From the NCBI RefSeq assembly GCF_965262965.1, contig NZ_OZ253573.1, positions 1,860,001 through 1,924,000 on the forward strand: 64,000 nt of DNA, given 5' to 3'. Both the position numbers and the translations under genes were made by a program. This document shows, one piece after another, positions 45,205 through 54,666 of the stretch; positions within the stretch are counted from its first letter, which is position 1, and every line of letters begins with the position of its first letter. The DNA comes from Poriferisodalis sp965262965. Lineage in GTDB: Bacteria > Actinomycetota > Acidimicrobiia > Acidimicrobiales > Poriferisodalaceae. The notes beneath the pieces are model-generated. The model did not search any database and was not told the DNA's origin. It was given only the letters and a program-made list of their open reading frames with translations.

Positions 45205-46509
45205 TCAATTGTCCCAACCGGGAACAGCACGGGGCAAATAGCCGGCGTCGGTGTTGCTCGGGCCCCATACTGTGAACTCGACACTGTTGTGCAGTTTGCG
45301 TCCGTCTTCAGCACAGATCGCCGAGTTCGCGGCACAGTCAGCAGTCGCCAAGACGGTCACCACGATTTCACTATCCGAATCTGGTTTCACCGTGACACGC
45401 CATTCACTATTTGAGCCTTTCTCGACTCTCTTCATGCTCTTTATCGTCCCGTTGGTCACCTCGATCGCATGATGCTTGAGGGTGCGGAAACTCAATGGGA
45501 CGTTCTCTGAGAAGAAGAGCCGGAAGCTGAATGTGGTTGATCCGTCATGACTGATCGGCGCACCCTTGACGTAGGCGGTCGGAGGAGACGTCGGCCGGTC
45601 GGCTACATCACCGTCGACCAGCTCGATGCTCACATCCAGCACGTCGCCGGCGCTCCATCCCAGACCGCTGGTCTGCCACCAGTAGCGGCCGTTCCCAGCA
45701 CCGCTGGGCGGCTCCGAGCTGTCGCTGGCCAAGAACTCCTGATCCCCGATCACCAGCCTGAAGTCCGAGGCCAGCTCCCGGCTCAGCACCAGATAGAGGC
45801 CGTCGGTCCGTTCCGCGATCACGTGCACCCGATTCCGGACACCGCCCGCTGTGAAGTCGCGTTCCGACAACGACCCCAGCCGGCTATAGGTCGAGAACCC
45901 GAAGGACGCCGGCAGCGTCGACGAGTCCTCACCCACCGTGACCGACGCAGACCACACCGGCCCGCTCTGCACCGCAGCGGCCACTTCGTCGGTGACGGCG
46001 CTGTACTTCGTCTGGCCGTTGTTGGCGTCGTCGGTGAAGCTCACCCTCGCTTTGACGGTGTTGCCCTGGTCCGCGTCAACCAACGTGTAGGTACTGCTGG
46101 TGGCTCCAGCGATGTCGGACTCCCCGGTGCCGTCGTCGCGGACCCACTGATATCGGAACACCACTTGCGTAAGACCGTCCGCATCCGCGATGCCCGACAC
46201 GTCAGCAGTCAGCGTCTCGCCGACCTGCGCAGTTCCCGATATCAACAGACGACCCGTCGACACGACGTTGCCCGCCGGTGGGGCAGTCTCGTTCGTGACG
46301 ACCTCACCGGCGAAGGATGCAACCGGATACTGGGAACCCATGAGCGGATGTGCATCCGCACCGGTCGGGATCGTGTACCCCACCGTCACCGTGTCGCCGG
46401 CCGTCACCGCGGACGCGAGCGTCAGGGACACTCGCCAACCCGGGTCCAGGGAGGTCCATTGCTCTGCGATGTACAAGCCGGAGACCTCGCGCGCCGTCCC
46501 GTTCACCGT
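45205..46509 (-). pseudogene. C-terminal fragment of a multidomain cell-surface protein
   Basis: About 435 codons ending at 45205, with no genuine start: upstream of about 46509 the frame runs into out-of-frame oxidoreductase sequence. The order is a SwmB-like beta repeat (VNGTAREVSGLYIAEQW ... ASAVTAGDTVTVGYT), an Ig-like A-domain (GTAQVGETLTADVSGIADAD, RYQWVRDD, AGATSSTYTLVDADQGN), a second beta domain (FTAGGVRNRVHVIAERTDGL) and a C-terminal adhesin-like domain with a Cys pair (ATADCAANSAICAEDG). Proteins of this kind are long, secreted repeat proteins. The N-terminal part and signal peptide are missing, so it is a broken piece joined here by rearrangement. Confidence 0.75.
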
Positions 46510-47204
46510 ATCGCCCCCAGCTGCGGTGCGTAGTGCCCCGCGGCATTGACGACGTGCTCGCAATGAATGGTGTCCTGCTCATCGTCGCCGTTCGACCCGT
46601 TGCGACGCCGCCCCGGATCCGCGCCGCCGCGAACGATGGTCACGTCCCAGGTGCCGTCGGCGCGCTGGGACATCCCGGTCACCAGCGTGTGCCGCATGAT
46701 TCGACAACCGAGATCGCGGGCGCCCTTGGCCATGGCGTTGGTACAACTCGACGGGTCGGTCCAGCCGTCGTTGGGGGTGTAGAAGCCGAGACGGACATCG
46801 CTGAGGTCGGTCAGCAGCGGGTGCCGCTCGGCGATCTCATCGGGCCCGATGATGTGCGACTCGACGCCGATCTGGGTGAGCATGGCGTGGACGTAGTGGT
46901 GCCAGTCGGACTCGTCGGCCGTGCGTGCCAAACGGATGGCACCGCAGCCGTGCCAGCCGGCGGAGAGCCCCGTCTCGGCTTCCAGCCGCGGGTAGAGCGC
47001 GATCGCTTCTTGGTGGCACTTCGCCATGTTCAGATCGCCGATGAAGTTCGGGATCAGCCCGGCGGCGTGCCAGGTCGATCCGGAGGTCAGCTCGCCCTTC
47101 TCGACCAGGATCGTGTCGGTCCAGCCCTCGTGCCCGAGGGCATACAGCAGGCCGGCGCCCATTGCCCCGCCGCCGATAATGACGCATCGCGCTTGTTCAG
47201 GCAT
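46503..47204 (-). pseudogene. Truncated copy of the FAD/GcvT oxidoreductase (N-terminal 233 residues)
   Basis: 233 residues that are nearly identical to the first ~230 of the 832-residue protein at 31790-34288 (same MPEQARCVI start, GGGAMGAGLLYAL FAD motif and TWHAAGLIPNFIGDLNMAK). Homology ends at HYAPQLGA at about 46510, after which two codons and a stop follow. The C-terminal two thirds, including all of the GcvT domain and the second FAD motif, are missing and replaced by surface-protein sequence. The product would lack a complete FAD fold, so it is probably non-functional. Confidence 0.88.
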
Positions 47205-47330
47205 CCTCAGTGATGCCGGGCCTGCTCAGCCATACACAGGTCCCCAATGTTCCAAGCCAGACGAGAGCCGTACCCCCCGGTACCGGCCCCGTGGCATGCC
47301 GACGCAGTGTGCGCAAATTATCACCCCTCC
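47205..47330 (-). promoter_or_regulatory. Conserved structured 5' leader (copy 2)
   Basis: Second copy of the leader described at 34289-34432. The GTACC/GGTAC hairpin, GGCATGCC and ATTGGGGACCTGTGTATGG blocks are kept, while a short segment between GTGATAATTTGCGC and GGCATGCC differs (ACTGCGTC here against ATCACATC in copy 1). It precedes the truncated oxidoreductase and still has its own start-codon context. Confidence 0.55.
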
Positions 47331-47394
47331 GCGCACCACTGCGCGCATATCGTCCCAAGAGAGTGCTACGTCAGTTACCCAGCGGACACCGGGT

Positions 47395-48582
47395 TCATGG
47401 CTGCGTTCCTGAGTCGAATCCGGTGAGCGCTTCGGCGAGTCCCTCGAGTGGGACAATGCCGACATCTCGCCAGGTCATGGCGGTGTCACCGCCGTAGACG
47501 ATGGTCTGCTCGGTGATGCTCCGCACAGTTGCTGCGACGCGACCCATTCGTGTGATCCATTCTGATGTGACCGTTGCGCCGGATTTCGCCTCGATCGCGT
47601 TGATCCCGTGTCCTCGTTCGTACAGCAGATCGCATTCGAGTCCGCGTGAGTCGCGAAAGAAGGTGAGCCTCGGCTCGCGGCCCCGGTTGTAGCAATGCTT
47701 GACTGCCTCGGACACGACGATGTTCTCGAACAGCGGCCCGCGCAGCGGGTGAGTCACCAGCTGTCGAGAATTCTCGATTCCCAGCAGGTAGCTTACGAGC
47801 CCGACATCGTAGAAGTAGAGCTTCGGCGACTTGACGAGACGCTTTCTGACGTTGACATGGTGGGGAGCAAGCAAGAACGCGATATAGCTGCGCTCAAGCA
47901 CGGTGAGCCAGTTGCGTATGGTGCTGCGGGCAACACCGACGTCATCGCTGAGCGATGTCAGGTCCAGCAACGTGCCGACCCGGCCCGCGCACAGGGCGAC
48001 GAACTGCCGGAACGCTGACAGATTGCCGACTCCGCCCATCCGGGCGACATCGCGTTCCACATAGAGCTCGAAATAGTCGGCCAGCACCTCACGAGGTTCG
48101 AGCCGCTCGTTGATGATGCGGGGGTAGAACCCGCTGTAGGCGACTTCGCCGAACGATGTGGATGCACCTGCCATCCGCATCTCCTTCAGGGAGAACGGCA
48201 TCAACCGGAGCTGAGACGCGCGGCCAGCGAGCGACTCGCGAACCGTGCCGGAGAGCTTGAGATTCTCGCTGCCTGTCAGGACGTATTGGCCGTTGCGGCC
48301 ATCGAGGTCGGCTAATTCCTTGAGGTAGGAGAACAGGTCAGGCACATGCTGGACTTCGTCGACGATGGCAGGTGTGCCGAGCGATGCGAGAAATCCTCGT
48401 GGATCGGCCTCGGCTTGCGCGCGTCTGTCCAAAGCGTCGAGGCTGACATACGCGCATCCGGTTTGCTCGAACACGCTGCGGCACAGCGTGGTTTTGCCCG
48501 ACTGACGCGGACCGGTGACGACGACGAACGGGTACCGGCGAAACCGCTCACGCAGCTCCGTCGCAATCTCGCGCTCGATCAC
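47395..48582 (-). CDS. DUF4143-type AAA ATPase (paralogue, no extension)
   Basis: 395 residues from GTG 48582. It matches the ATPase at 34459-36141 almost throughout: Walker A VVTGPRQSGKTTLCRS, AIVDEVQHVPDLFSYL, YVLTGSENLKLSGTVRESLA, YFELYVERDVARMGG, VARSTIRNWLTVLERSYIAF and GLECDLLYERGHGINAIEAK. It ends soon after the nuclease-like domain and does not carry the ~160-residue beta-rich extension. Together with the truncated oxidoreductase and leader it forms the second copy of a duplicated block. Confidence 0.85.
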   Translation of the reverse strand: MIEREIATELRERFRRYPFVVVTGPRQSGKTTLCRSVFEQTGCAYVSLDALDRRAQAEADPRGFLASLGTPAIVDEVQHVPDLFSYLKELADLDGRNGQYVLTGSENLKLSGTVRESLAGRASQLRLMPFSLKEMRMAGASTSFGEVAYSGFYPRIINERLEPREVLADYFELYVERDVARMGGVGNLSAFRQFVALCAGRVGTLLDLTSLSDDVGVARSTIRNWLTVLERSYIAFLLAPHHVNVRKRLVKSPKLYFYDVGLVSYLLGIENSRQLVTHPLRGPLFENIVVSEAVKHCYNRGREPRLTFFRDSRGLECDLLYERGHGINAIEAKSGATVTSEWITRMGRVAATVRSITEQTIVYGGDTAMTWRDVGIVPLEGLAEALTGFDSGTQP

Positions 48583-49081
48583 GATCGAAGGTTACAGCCT
48601 CGCCCAGAGGTGTGTGCACAATCTGACGATTATGCCGCCGTATTGCGCAATTCAGAAGCGGGTGGCGTTATTGCGCCGGTCACAACCATCTCCGCATATG
48701 ACAGATGCAACAACGTCCAACAATGACAACAGAACCCCACCGGCCCTTTGCTGGGGGACGAGTAGCGCCCTGCGCGAGGTGATGCCCGGTGCCGTCGGCC
48801 AATCCTCTCACACCATCCCCGGTGCGCTCACAATCGCTCCACCGAAGCCGCTAGATGAAGTCCGGCATGCTGATGTCCGCTGGCCGCGGAAGGATCCAAT
48901 TCGCCCTCGATGCGACTCGCCAGTGGATCAGGCACCTCGGCGAATTCCCGCTGCGATGCACGACGCCGTAGCTCGCCTACCGCTCGCCAGTCGGATTCGC
49001 CAAACCCGTGCACGACGATCGAGCCGAGATCGGATCGTGAACTGCCATCTGGTTCGGACCAGCAAGCGCGCGGCCCGAGAC
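48583..49081. other. Intergenic stretch with a half-site and one doubtful small ORF
   Basis: Near the ATPase end lies TGCACAATCTGA (48615-48626), a half of the inverted repeat found at 36164 and 57184. A minus-strand frame at 48828-49013 (VHGFGESDWRAVGEL, then ASQREFAEVPDPLASRIEG) has protein-like composition and continues open upstream into the helicase stop region, but has no ribosome-binding site. It may be a gene remnant. Nothing else is recognisable. Confidence 0.35.
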
Positions 49082-50914
49082 CTAGCCCACCCGCTGTAGA
49101 CGCTCGGCGACGCGCAGCGCGGCCCCGATCTGCCCATTCCCCGACACCATGATCTCGAGTTCATCCATGGCCCGGGTCATTGCCGCGTAGAGCTGACTCT
49201 TGGCAGCAGCGAACTGATCGTCTTCGGCTACGTCAGGCACACGGACTTGGTTTGCTCCACAGACGAATGCGTGCCGAAACTCAAGGCCCTTCACCTTTGT
49301 GAGAGTTGACACACGCACCCGGTCACGAACGTTCACGGCACCATCTCGATCCTTGCGCACCAAGAAATACCTGACACCTCGATAATCCAAGGCTCTCGTA
49401 AGTTCGGCCTCCAAGTCCGCGCATCCATGCATCACAACAATGTCCTCTGGGGAAACGTCGCGGACGATCAACTCAGCCGTGCGTGAAGCGATCATCTCCG
49501 CTTCGGCCCTGAGGCTGGTGCACATCATGAGGTGCGGCCGTTTCCATGATCGCCGCGCCGATTCCGGAGGGATCAATGAAGCCGGGTCGTCCAAGTCCAA
49601 AGGTGAATGCGCCCACTGGTGCGACTCCGCGAGGAAGTTCATTGCGAATTCGAGTATCTCGCGTGTGTTGCGGTAGTTGACCCGCAACACCTCGGTTCTT
49701 CCTTGAGCAGTCACACCCGGTGGGTTCCAGGTGGCACCCCGGCGCCTGAGCACATTCTGAGCGCTGTCATACACGCGAAGGAAATGCCCGCCCGAGTCCA
49801 ACAGATGGGACTTGCTCGACAGATCCCTGCGTTGAGACTTCAGCAGCTTGTAGCACAAATCGAGCCGTAGATGGTCAAAATCCTGAGCTTCGTCCACCAG
49901 CACCACGTCGAAGCGCCGACTGTCGTCGAGGCGTTCGGTCAGGCTGGTCGCTTGCTTGATACGGGCGTCGAAGCCAGCCTCGTTGACCAAGTGCTCTCCT
50001 GGGAGCGTCTCGACCACGTAGGAGGGCAGGCGGTCGATGTTCCTCACCAGCAGATTCCGCTCAGCGGAATCGAGATCTCCGCCAGCCATCCAACCTTCCA
50101 GCGCCGATGCCAGCACACGGTTAAAGGTAACGAGCAGTATCCGCAGATGCGGCCAGTGGCGGTGCAGGTGCCGAGCTCGGCTGATGAGGATCAGCGTTTT
50201 CCCGCTGCCTGCCACACCGCGAATCACGCGATAACCCCAATTCAGGTGCTCTGCCAACCGCTCCTGATCGCGGTCCATCGCACGGATGACGTCTTCAGAA
50301 CTGAGATCGGGTTCGCCCAACAGCGGTAGCTGCTCAGTGGAACGATCAGGCAGGATGATGTGCGGGTTGATGGCTGCACGCGCACGCTGCTCCTCTTGGC
50401 CGCTCAAGGCGCAGTCGCGTCCACCACCGAAGATGCGACGGATCGCTGGCACTAGGCCTTCATGTGTCAAGTCTGATCCTGAGAGGATCGGTAACTCTAG
50501 ATCGGCACCGAAGAGTCGATGGTCGGGAAGATCGGGGCCGTCAGCGACGAACTTCACATGCGCTGTGGGCAGATCCTCTATCTTGCTCAGCTCAACAGCC
50601 CGGCTCACTTGGCCCGCCTGCCGGGCGACCTCAAGTTGCTCGGCGATCTCCTGCGGCACACCTGGCATATCCGGCGAGTCGAAGACCCCTTTGCGTCGGC
50701 GGCGACGGCGCCGAGCGGAGAGCGATGGGGCGTCGATCACCATGATCCCGCAGGCTGGGTCGAGCGCAACGAGGTACGGCGGACCGGCCTGGGTCTCACG
50801 CAGCCACACCGTGACTTCGTCGGGCGTGAAGTGCCGAAACGCCCTTGCGACCCCACGAAGCCGGAACGGCACGTCGGAGCGGCTTGCCAAGTTCTCAGGC
50901 AGCAGGAATGCCAT
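49082..50914 (-). CDS. SF1 (UvrD/Rep-like) helicase with NERD-like N-terminus
   Basis: 610 residues. The N-terminal ~80 residues (EVTVWLRETQAGPPYLVALD, then ACGIMVIDAPS) resemble the nuclease-related NERD-type domain often fused to helicases. The ATPase core has Walker A VIRGVAGSGKTLILISRA (about residue 229), DVVLVDEAQDFDHLRLDL (motif II), VLRVNYRNTREILEFAM and the C-terminal KGLEFRHAFVCGANQV plus YAAMTRAMDEL. These are standard UvrD/PcrA-family signatures. It lies 71 bp downstream of the RecQ-type gene in the same direction. DNA repair or defence roles are both possible. Confidence 0.82.
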   Translation of the reverse strand: MAFLLPENLASRSDVPFRLRGVARAFRHFTPDEVTVWLRETQAGPPYLVALDPACGIMVIDAPSLSARRRRRRRKGVFDSPDMPGVPQEIAEQLEVARQAGQVSRAVELSKIEDLPTAHVKFVADGPDLPDHRLFGADLELPILSGSDLTHEGLVPAIRRIFGGGRDCALSGQEEQRARAAINPHIILPDRSTEQLPLLGEPDLSSEDVIRAMDRDQERLAEHLNWGYRVIRGVAGSGKTLILISRARHLHRHWPHLRILLVTFNRVLASALEGWMAGGDLDSAERNLLVRNIDRLPSYVVETLPGEHLVNEAGFDARIKQATSLTERLDDSRRFDVVLVDEAQDFDHLRLDLCYKLLKSQRRDLSSKSHLLDSGGHFLRVYDSAQNVLRRRGATWNPPGVTAQGRTEVLRVNYRNTREILEFAMNFLAESHQWAHSPLDLDDPASLIPPESARRSWKRPHLMMCTSLRAEAEMIASRTAELIVRDVSPEDIVVMHGCADLEAELTRALDYRGVRYFLVRKDRDGAVNVRDRVRVSTLTKVKGLEFRHAFVCGANQVRVPDVAEDDQFAAAKSQLYAAMTRAMDELEIMVSGNGQIGAALRVAERLQRVG

Positions 50915-50985
50915 GCAGTTCTTGAACGTAGCGGTACTGCGGTGGCAGCTGCCTTCTTCCGACTGCAGAGGCCGTGATCGGCGAT

Positions 50986-53900
50986 CTACACCCGTGGGCC
51001 GCCTGTTGCCAGTCTCCGGCCTTCAGACGTGAGGTGCAGAGAGCTGTAGTCGCGGCCCTCAGGCGTGTACTGCTCCAGGCAGCCATCGGCAATCAGTCCA
51101 TCGAACAGGTCGTCGACCTCACGATCGGACAAGAGTGCGAGGCGCCCAAAGCAGCCGTTGACCCGAAGCATTTCGTGTAGGGGATACTTGCCGCCCGACT
51201 GACCTCGCAGGGCACGCACCAAGTTGCGGCGCGACCACTGGCCACCCTCGGACCCGTAGATCAGGACTAATGCAACTGCCGAAGCGTTAGCCCGCACCGC
51301 CTCGGCGGCATCGTCGAACACGATCTCCGAGTCAATCCAAGGCCGCGGCAACCCTGGCGTGCAGGCGTCGCAGGCACCACACGATGCGACGACATCGTGC
51401 AGTCGGTCGGGTTCGCCCAAGTAACTCAGCATGTCGCGCCTGCGGCAGACCGGCCTGCCATGCGCAAGCTCGTGTGCTTCGCGGGCACGCAAGGCGACAG
51501 TCCGACGGCGTTCCTCAATGAGCTTGCTCAGGCGGTGCCAGTCTGGGGCGCTCGGCTCCACCCGTTCGAATGCCCAGCCGTACCGCCAACTCGTGAAGCT
51601 GCACGCTCCACGATGCTGCAACTCATGGGCCACCTCCTCGATGTCGCTCGGCACCATCTCGAGCAGCGTCCGCCATCGCAGACCGCGGTAGTCGCCGCCC
51701 TCCTGCTCGGCAAGGGTCAGGATCTGTTCGGCCATTGCCGCGAAATCGGCATCATCTGCGCGCAGTTCCTCCAGAATCTGAGCGGCGGCCTCAGTTGCCA
51801 TCAGGCGACCCCGCAGCACGAAGTCCCGGTGGCGGCGCACGGCTCCGATCTGCTCCAGATAGTGCAGCGCCAGCATCGCTGACTCGTCGCGCTCACCGTC
51901 CTCGTTTCCGGTCCTCGCCGCACGGCGGTCTGGATCGATGAAGTTCACACCGTCCGACAGTTCGGACCAGACTTGGCGGACGACCTCGAGGTCGGGGGCA
52001 GACGACCGTACGAAGTGTTCGTGGATGCGGCAGTCCCCAGGCATCATCAGCAGCACCGCTGTGCCGGTCTCGGGTCCGGAACCGTCCCGCGAACCGCGGG
52101 CAAGCCGGCCCGTTTCTTGCACATATTCCTCAATGGAGGCCGGCATTTCGAGGTGCACGATCAACGCGATGTCGGGCTTGTCGATGCCGAGTCCGAACGC
52201 TTTGGTCGCCACCACCACATCGATCTCATCGTGGCGAAACGCGTCCTCGGTGTGTTGGCGTTCCGTCAACTCCATGGCGCCGCTGTATGGGCGAACCCGA
52301 TGACCGAAGGTACGCAGCAGCGCCGCTAGCCGGACGGTGTCGTTGCGGGTCGGCACATACACGATGGCGCTTCGTCGGCGGAAGGCCTCCACGATCTGTG
52401 CCACTCGCACGTCACGGTCACGGCGATTACGACATGTCTCGACGAAGTACCGGATCTCGGGCCGATCCACCGAGCCGACGAGAGGTCCACCGACCGGTGC
52501 CATCCGGAGAAGCTCAGCAATGTCGTCGAGAACATCCGGCGTTGCAGTCGCTGTGACTGCAACGACGGGCAGACGCCCACCGACTGCGGCCTCAAGCGCT
52601 CGCGGGATCGACGCATACTCAGGACGGAAGGAGTGGCCCCACAGCGAGATGCAGTGGGCCTCGTCCACCGCGACCCGGGCTACCTCGATAACTCGCAGCA
52701 TGTTCAGGAAAGCGGGGGACCACAGCCGTTCCGGGCTGACATACAGGAGCTTGATGTGACCCTGGGCTGCCGCATGCAGGACAGCCTGCTGCTCGGCTTG
52801 GCTGATCCCGGTGTGGATCGCGGCTGCCTCGTTGACGCCCCGTGCCCTCAGGTTGTCGACTTGATCCCGCATCAACGCCACCAACGGCGACACGACCACG
52901 GTCACTCCCGGCGACACCAAGGCTGGTATCTGATAGGTCACCGACTTGCCCGAACCGGTCGGCAACACCGCCACCACGTCCTCGCCCCGCATGAATCGGG
53001 TCATCACCTCACGCTGTCCAGGTCGCCATTCGTCGAATCCGAGCCATCGCCGGGCGATTTCCAGGCGGCGTTCGATGTCGGCGTCGTCCAACGGGGCTTC
53101 CGGGTCGCCTACGTCAAGCGCGGCCTTCGAGAGCGTTTCGACGCCCGGAATCTGGTCGATACGCGAGCGGCGCGCGTCGTCGTAGGCAAAGCCAAGATGC
53201 TCTGCAATCGCCCGGTAGGCCTCATGAGGCGCATCGACAGGCCGTATTGCGGGAGGACCGGCGAGGCTGCGCCGCATCTTGTCGGCGTAGTCGAGCGGGC
53301 GTCGCATTCGGTTGTCGAGGATGACCGTCACTCCGCGGTCGGTAGCGCTGCGAATGAGCCGGCCCGTTCCCTGTGCAAGGGCGATGGCGGCGCGAGGTAC
53401 CAAGTAGTGCGCGAATGGGTCCCTACCCTGAAGTTCCAGCAGGTCCATCCGGGCGTTGACCAGCGGCTCTCCTATCGGATCGAAGGGAATCTTCTCGATG
53501 ATCAGTTGCCGCAGCGCGTCGCCTTGAATGTCTACGCCTTCCCAGAAGGACCTCAAGCCCAGCAAACAAGCGCTCAGGTCCTTCTTCATTCGGTCGATGA
53601 GCGCTGCGGCTGAGCCAGCTTCGGCATCTTGAGCCAACAACTCGATTCCGAGCGGTGCGAGATGGCCGCGGGCATGATCTCGCACGTACTCAAGGCGGGC
53701 TCGAGCCGTCATCAGCACCATTGCGCCCCCGTCGGAGGCCACGCAGAGCCGAGGAATCTCAGCGGCTTCTGTCTCGGCAAACCGATCGATGAGCTGGCCT
53801 CGCGGCGACGGCAGGTAGTCGGTGAGCAGCACGAGGTGCCGCTGTGCGATGTCGGTGAACGGCGATGGGATTGACTTTGCTTCGGTGCCGCTGAAACCCA

Positions 53901-54666
53901 GCCGATTCCCCACGAAGCTGAAATCGTCATCAACCGCCAGTGTTGCCGAGGTGAGCACCACCGAGCTGCTGATTTCCCAGACATCGGCCAACAGGCCCGC
54001 CACAGAGACCGGCGCGCGCCTCAATTCCCATTGCCACTGTCCCCGTGCCACAGCATGAGTGTCCCGGTCTGAAGTGACATCTTGGGTTTCGGGCTGACCG
54101 TGGGCCGTCCTGCTGACCGCCGTATCAGGTCCGACAAACCGGACCTCGGCAACGTTGACCCACAGCTTGAGGTCCGCGTCTTCGTCGAGGTCGTCATCGA
54201 TGAGGCGCAACTGAGTTTCCGCCCACAGAACGGCATCTACCAACTCGGCGCTGTTGCGCGCCTCTCCGCCGAGCCGAGCCTTCTCCTCCTCAAGAGCGTC
54301 AGACCGGGAGCGGCCACTCAGGCTCGACGGTATGTGAATGGCGTCGAGAGCATCGGCGATGTGGCGCAATGCATCTCGTAACACCCCCGCTGCGTCCAAG
54401 GCCGAGCGGTAGGTCGCGTGGTGCCGATCCGCTCCCCGGACGATTCGGTGGGAGGCGCCGTAACGAACGGCCTGCGCCCGGGTGACGCCAGTACGGTCCC
54501 GCACGTACTCGACCAGCGGCGCAGACACGCCGGCGATCGCCGATCTAGCCGCCTGCGTGGCTGTGCGAACCAACCTGAGCGGTACATCCTCGGGACTCGT
54601 CCGAGTCGCTCTCGCAATCCTCGTCACCAGACCGCGGCGGTGATCCGGATCCAAATCGCTGCGCAC
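50986..54666 (-). CDS. DinG C-terminal half fused to RecQ helicase (downstream part of split protein)
   Basis: 1226 residues if started at GTG 54666. Residues 1-470 are the second half of a DinG/XPD-like SF2 helicase: VVLTSATLAVDDDFSFVGNR, LLGLRSFWEGVDIQGDALRQ and ALAQGTGRLIRSATDRGVTV. From about residue 545 a full RecQ follows: Walker A VLPTGSGKSVTYQIPALVSP, SPLVALMRDQVDNLRARGVN, VAVDEAHCISLWGHSFRPEY (DEAH), VVATKAFGLGIDKPDIALIV, QETGRLARGSRDG and the Zn-type ASCGACDACTP. No start is convincing, because the sequence should continue the exonuclease-DinG ORF that ends at 54624 with a 43-base overlap in another frame. Confidence 0.85.
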   Translation of the reverse strand: MRSDLDPDHRRGLVTRIARATRTSPEDVPLRLVRTATQAARSAIAGVSAPLVEYVRDRTGVTRAQAVRYGASHRIVRGADRHHATYRSALDAAGVLRDALRHIADALDAIHIPSSLSGRSRSDALEEEKARLGGEARNSAELVDAVLWAETQLRLIDDDLDEDADLKLWVNVAEVRFVGPDTAVSRTAHGQPETQDVTSDRDTHAVARGQWQWELRRAPVSVAGLLADVWEISSSVVLTSATLAVDDDFSFVGNRLGFSGTEAKSIPSPFTDIAQRHLVLLTDYLPSPRGQLIDRFAETEAAEIPRLCVASDGGAMVLMTARARLEYVRDHARGHLAPLGIELLAQDAEAGSAAALIDRMKKDLSACLLGLRSFWEGVDIQGDALRQLIIEKIPFDPIGEPLVNARMDLLELQGRDPFAHYLVPRAAIALAQGTGRLIRSATDRGVTVILDNRMRRPLDYADKMRRSLAGPPAIRPVDAPHEAYRAIAEHLGFAYDDARRSRIDQIPGVETLSKAALDVGDPEAPLDDADIERRLEIARRWLGFDEWRPGQREVMTRFMRGEDVVAVLPTGSGKSVTYQIPALVSPGVTVVVSPLVALMRDQVDNLRARGVNEAAAIHTGISQAEQQAVLHAAAQGHIKLLYVSPERLWSPAFLNMLRVIEVARVAVDEAHCISLWGHSFRPEYASIPRALEAAVGGRLPVVAVTATATPDVLDDIAELLRMAPVGGPLVGSVDRPEIRYFVETCRNRRDRDVRVAQIVEAFRRRSAIVYVPTRNDTVRLAALLRTFGHRVRPYSGAMELTERQHTEDAFRHDEIDVVVATKAFGLGIDKPDIALIVHLEMPASIEEYVQETGRLARGSRDGSGPETGTAVLLMMPGDCRIHEHFVRSSAPDLEVVRQVWSELSDGVNFIDPDRRAARTGNEDGERDESAMLALHYLEQIGAVRRHRDFVLRGRLMATEAAAQILEELRADDADFAAMAEQILTLAEQEGGDYRGLRWRTLLEMVPSDIEEVAHELQHRGACSFTSWRYGWAFERVEPSAPDWHRLSKLIEERRRTVALRAREAHELAHGRPVCRRRDMLSYLGEPDRLHDVVASCGACDACTPGLPRPWIDSEIVFDDAAEAVRANASAVALVLIYGSEGGQWSRRNLVRALRGQSGGKYPLHEMLRVNGCFGRLALLSDREVDDLFDGLIADGCLEQYTPEGRDYSSLHLTSEGRRLATGGPRV

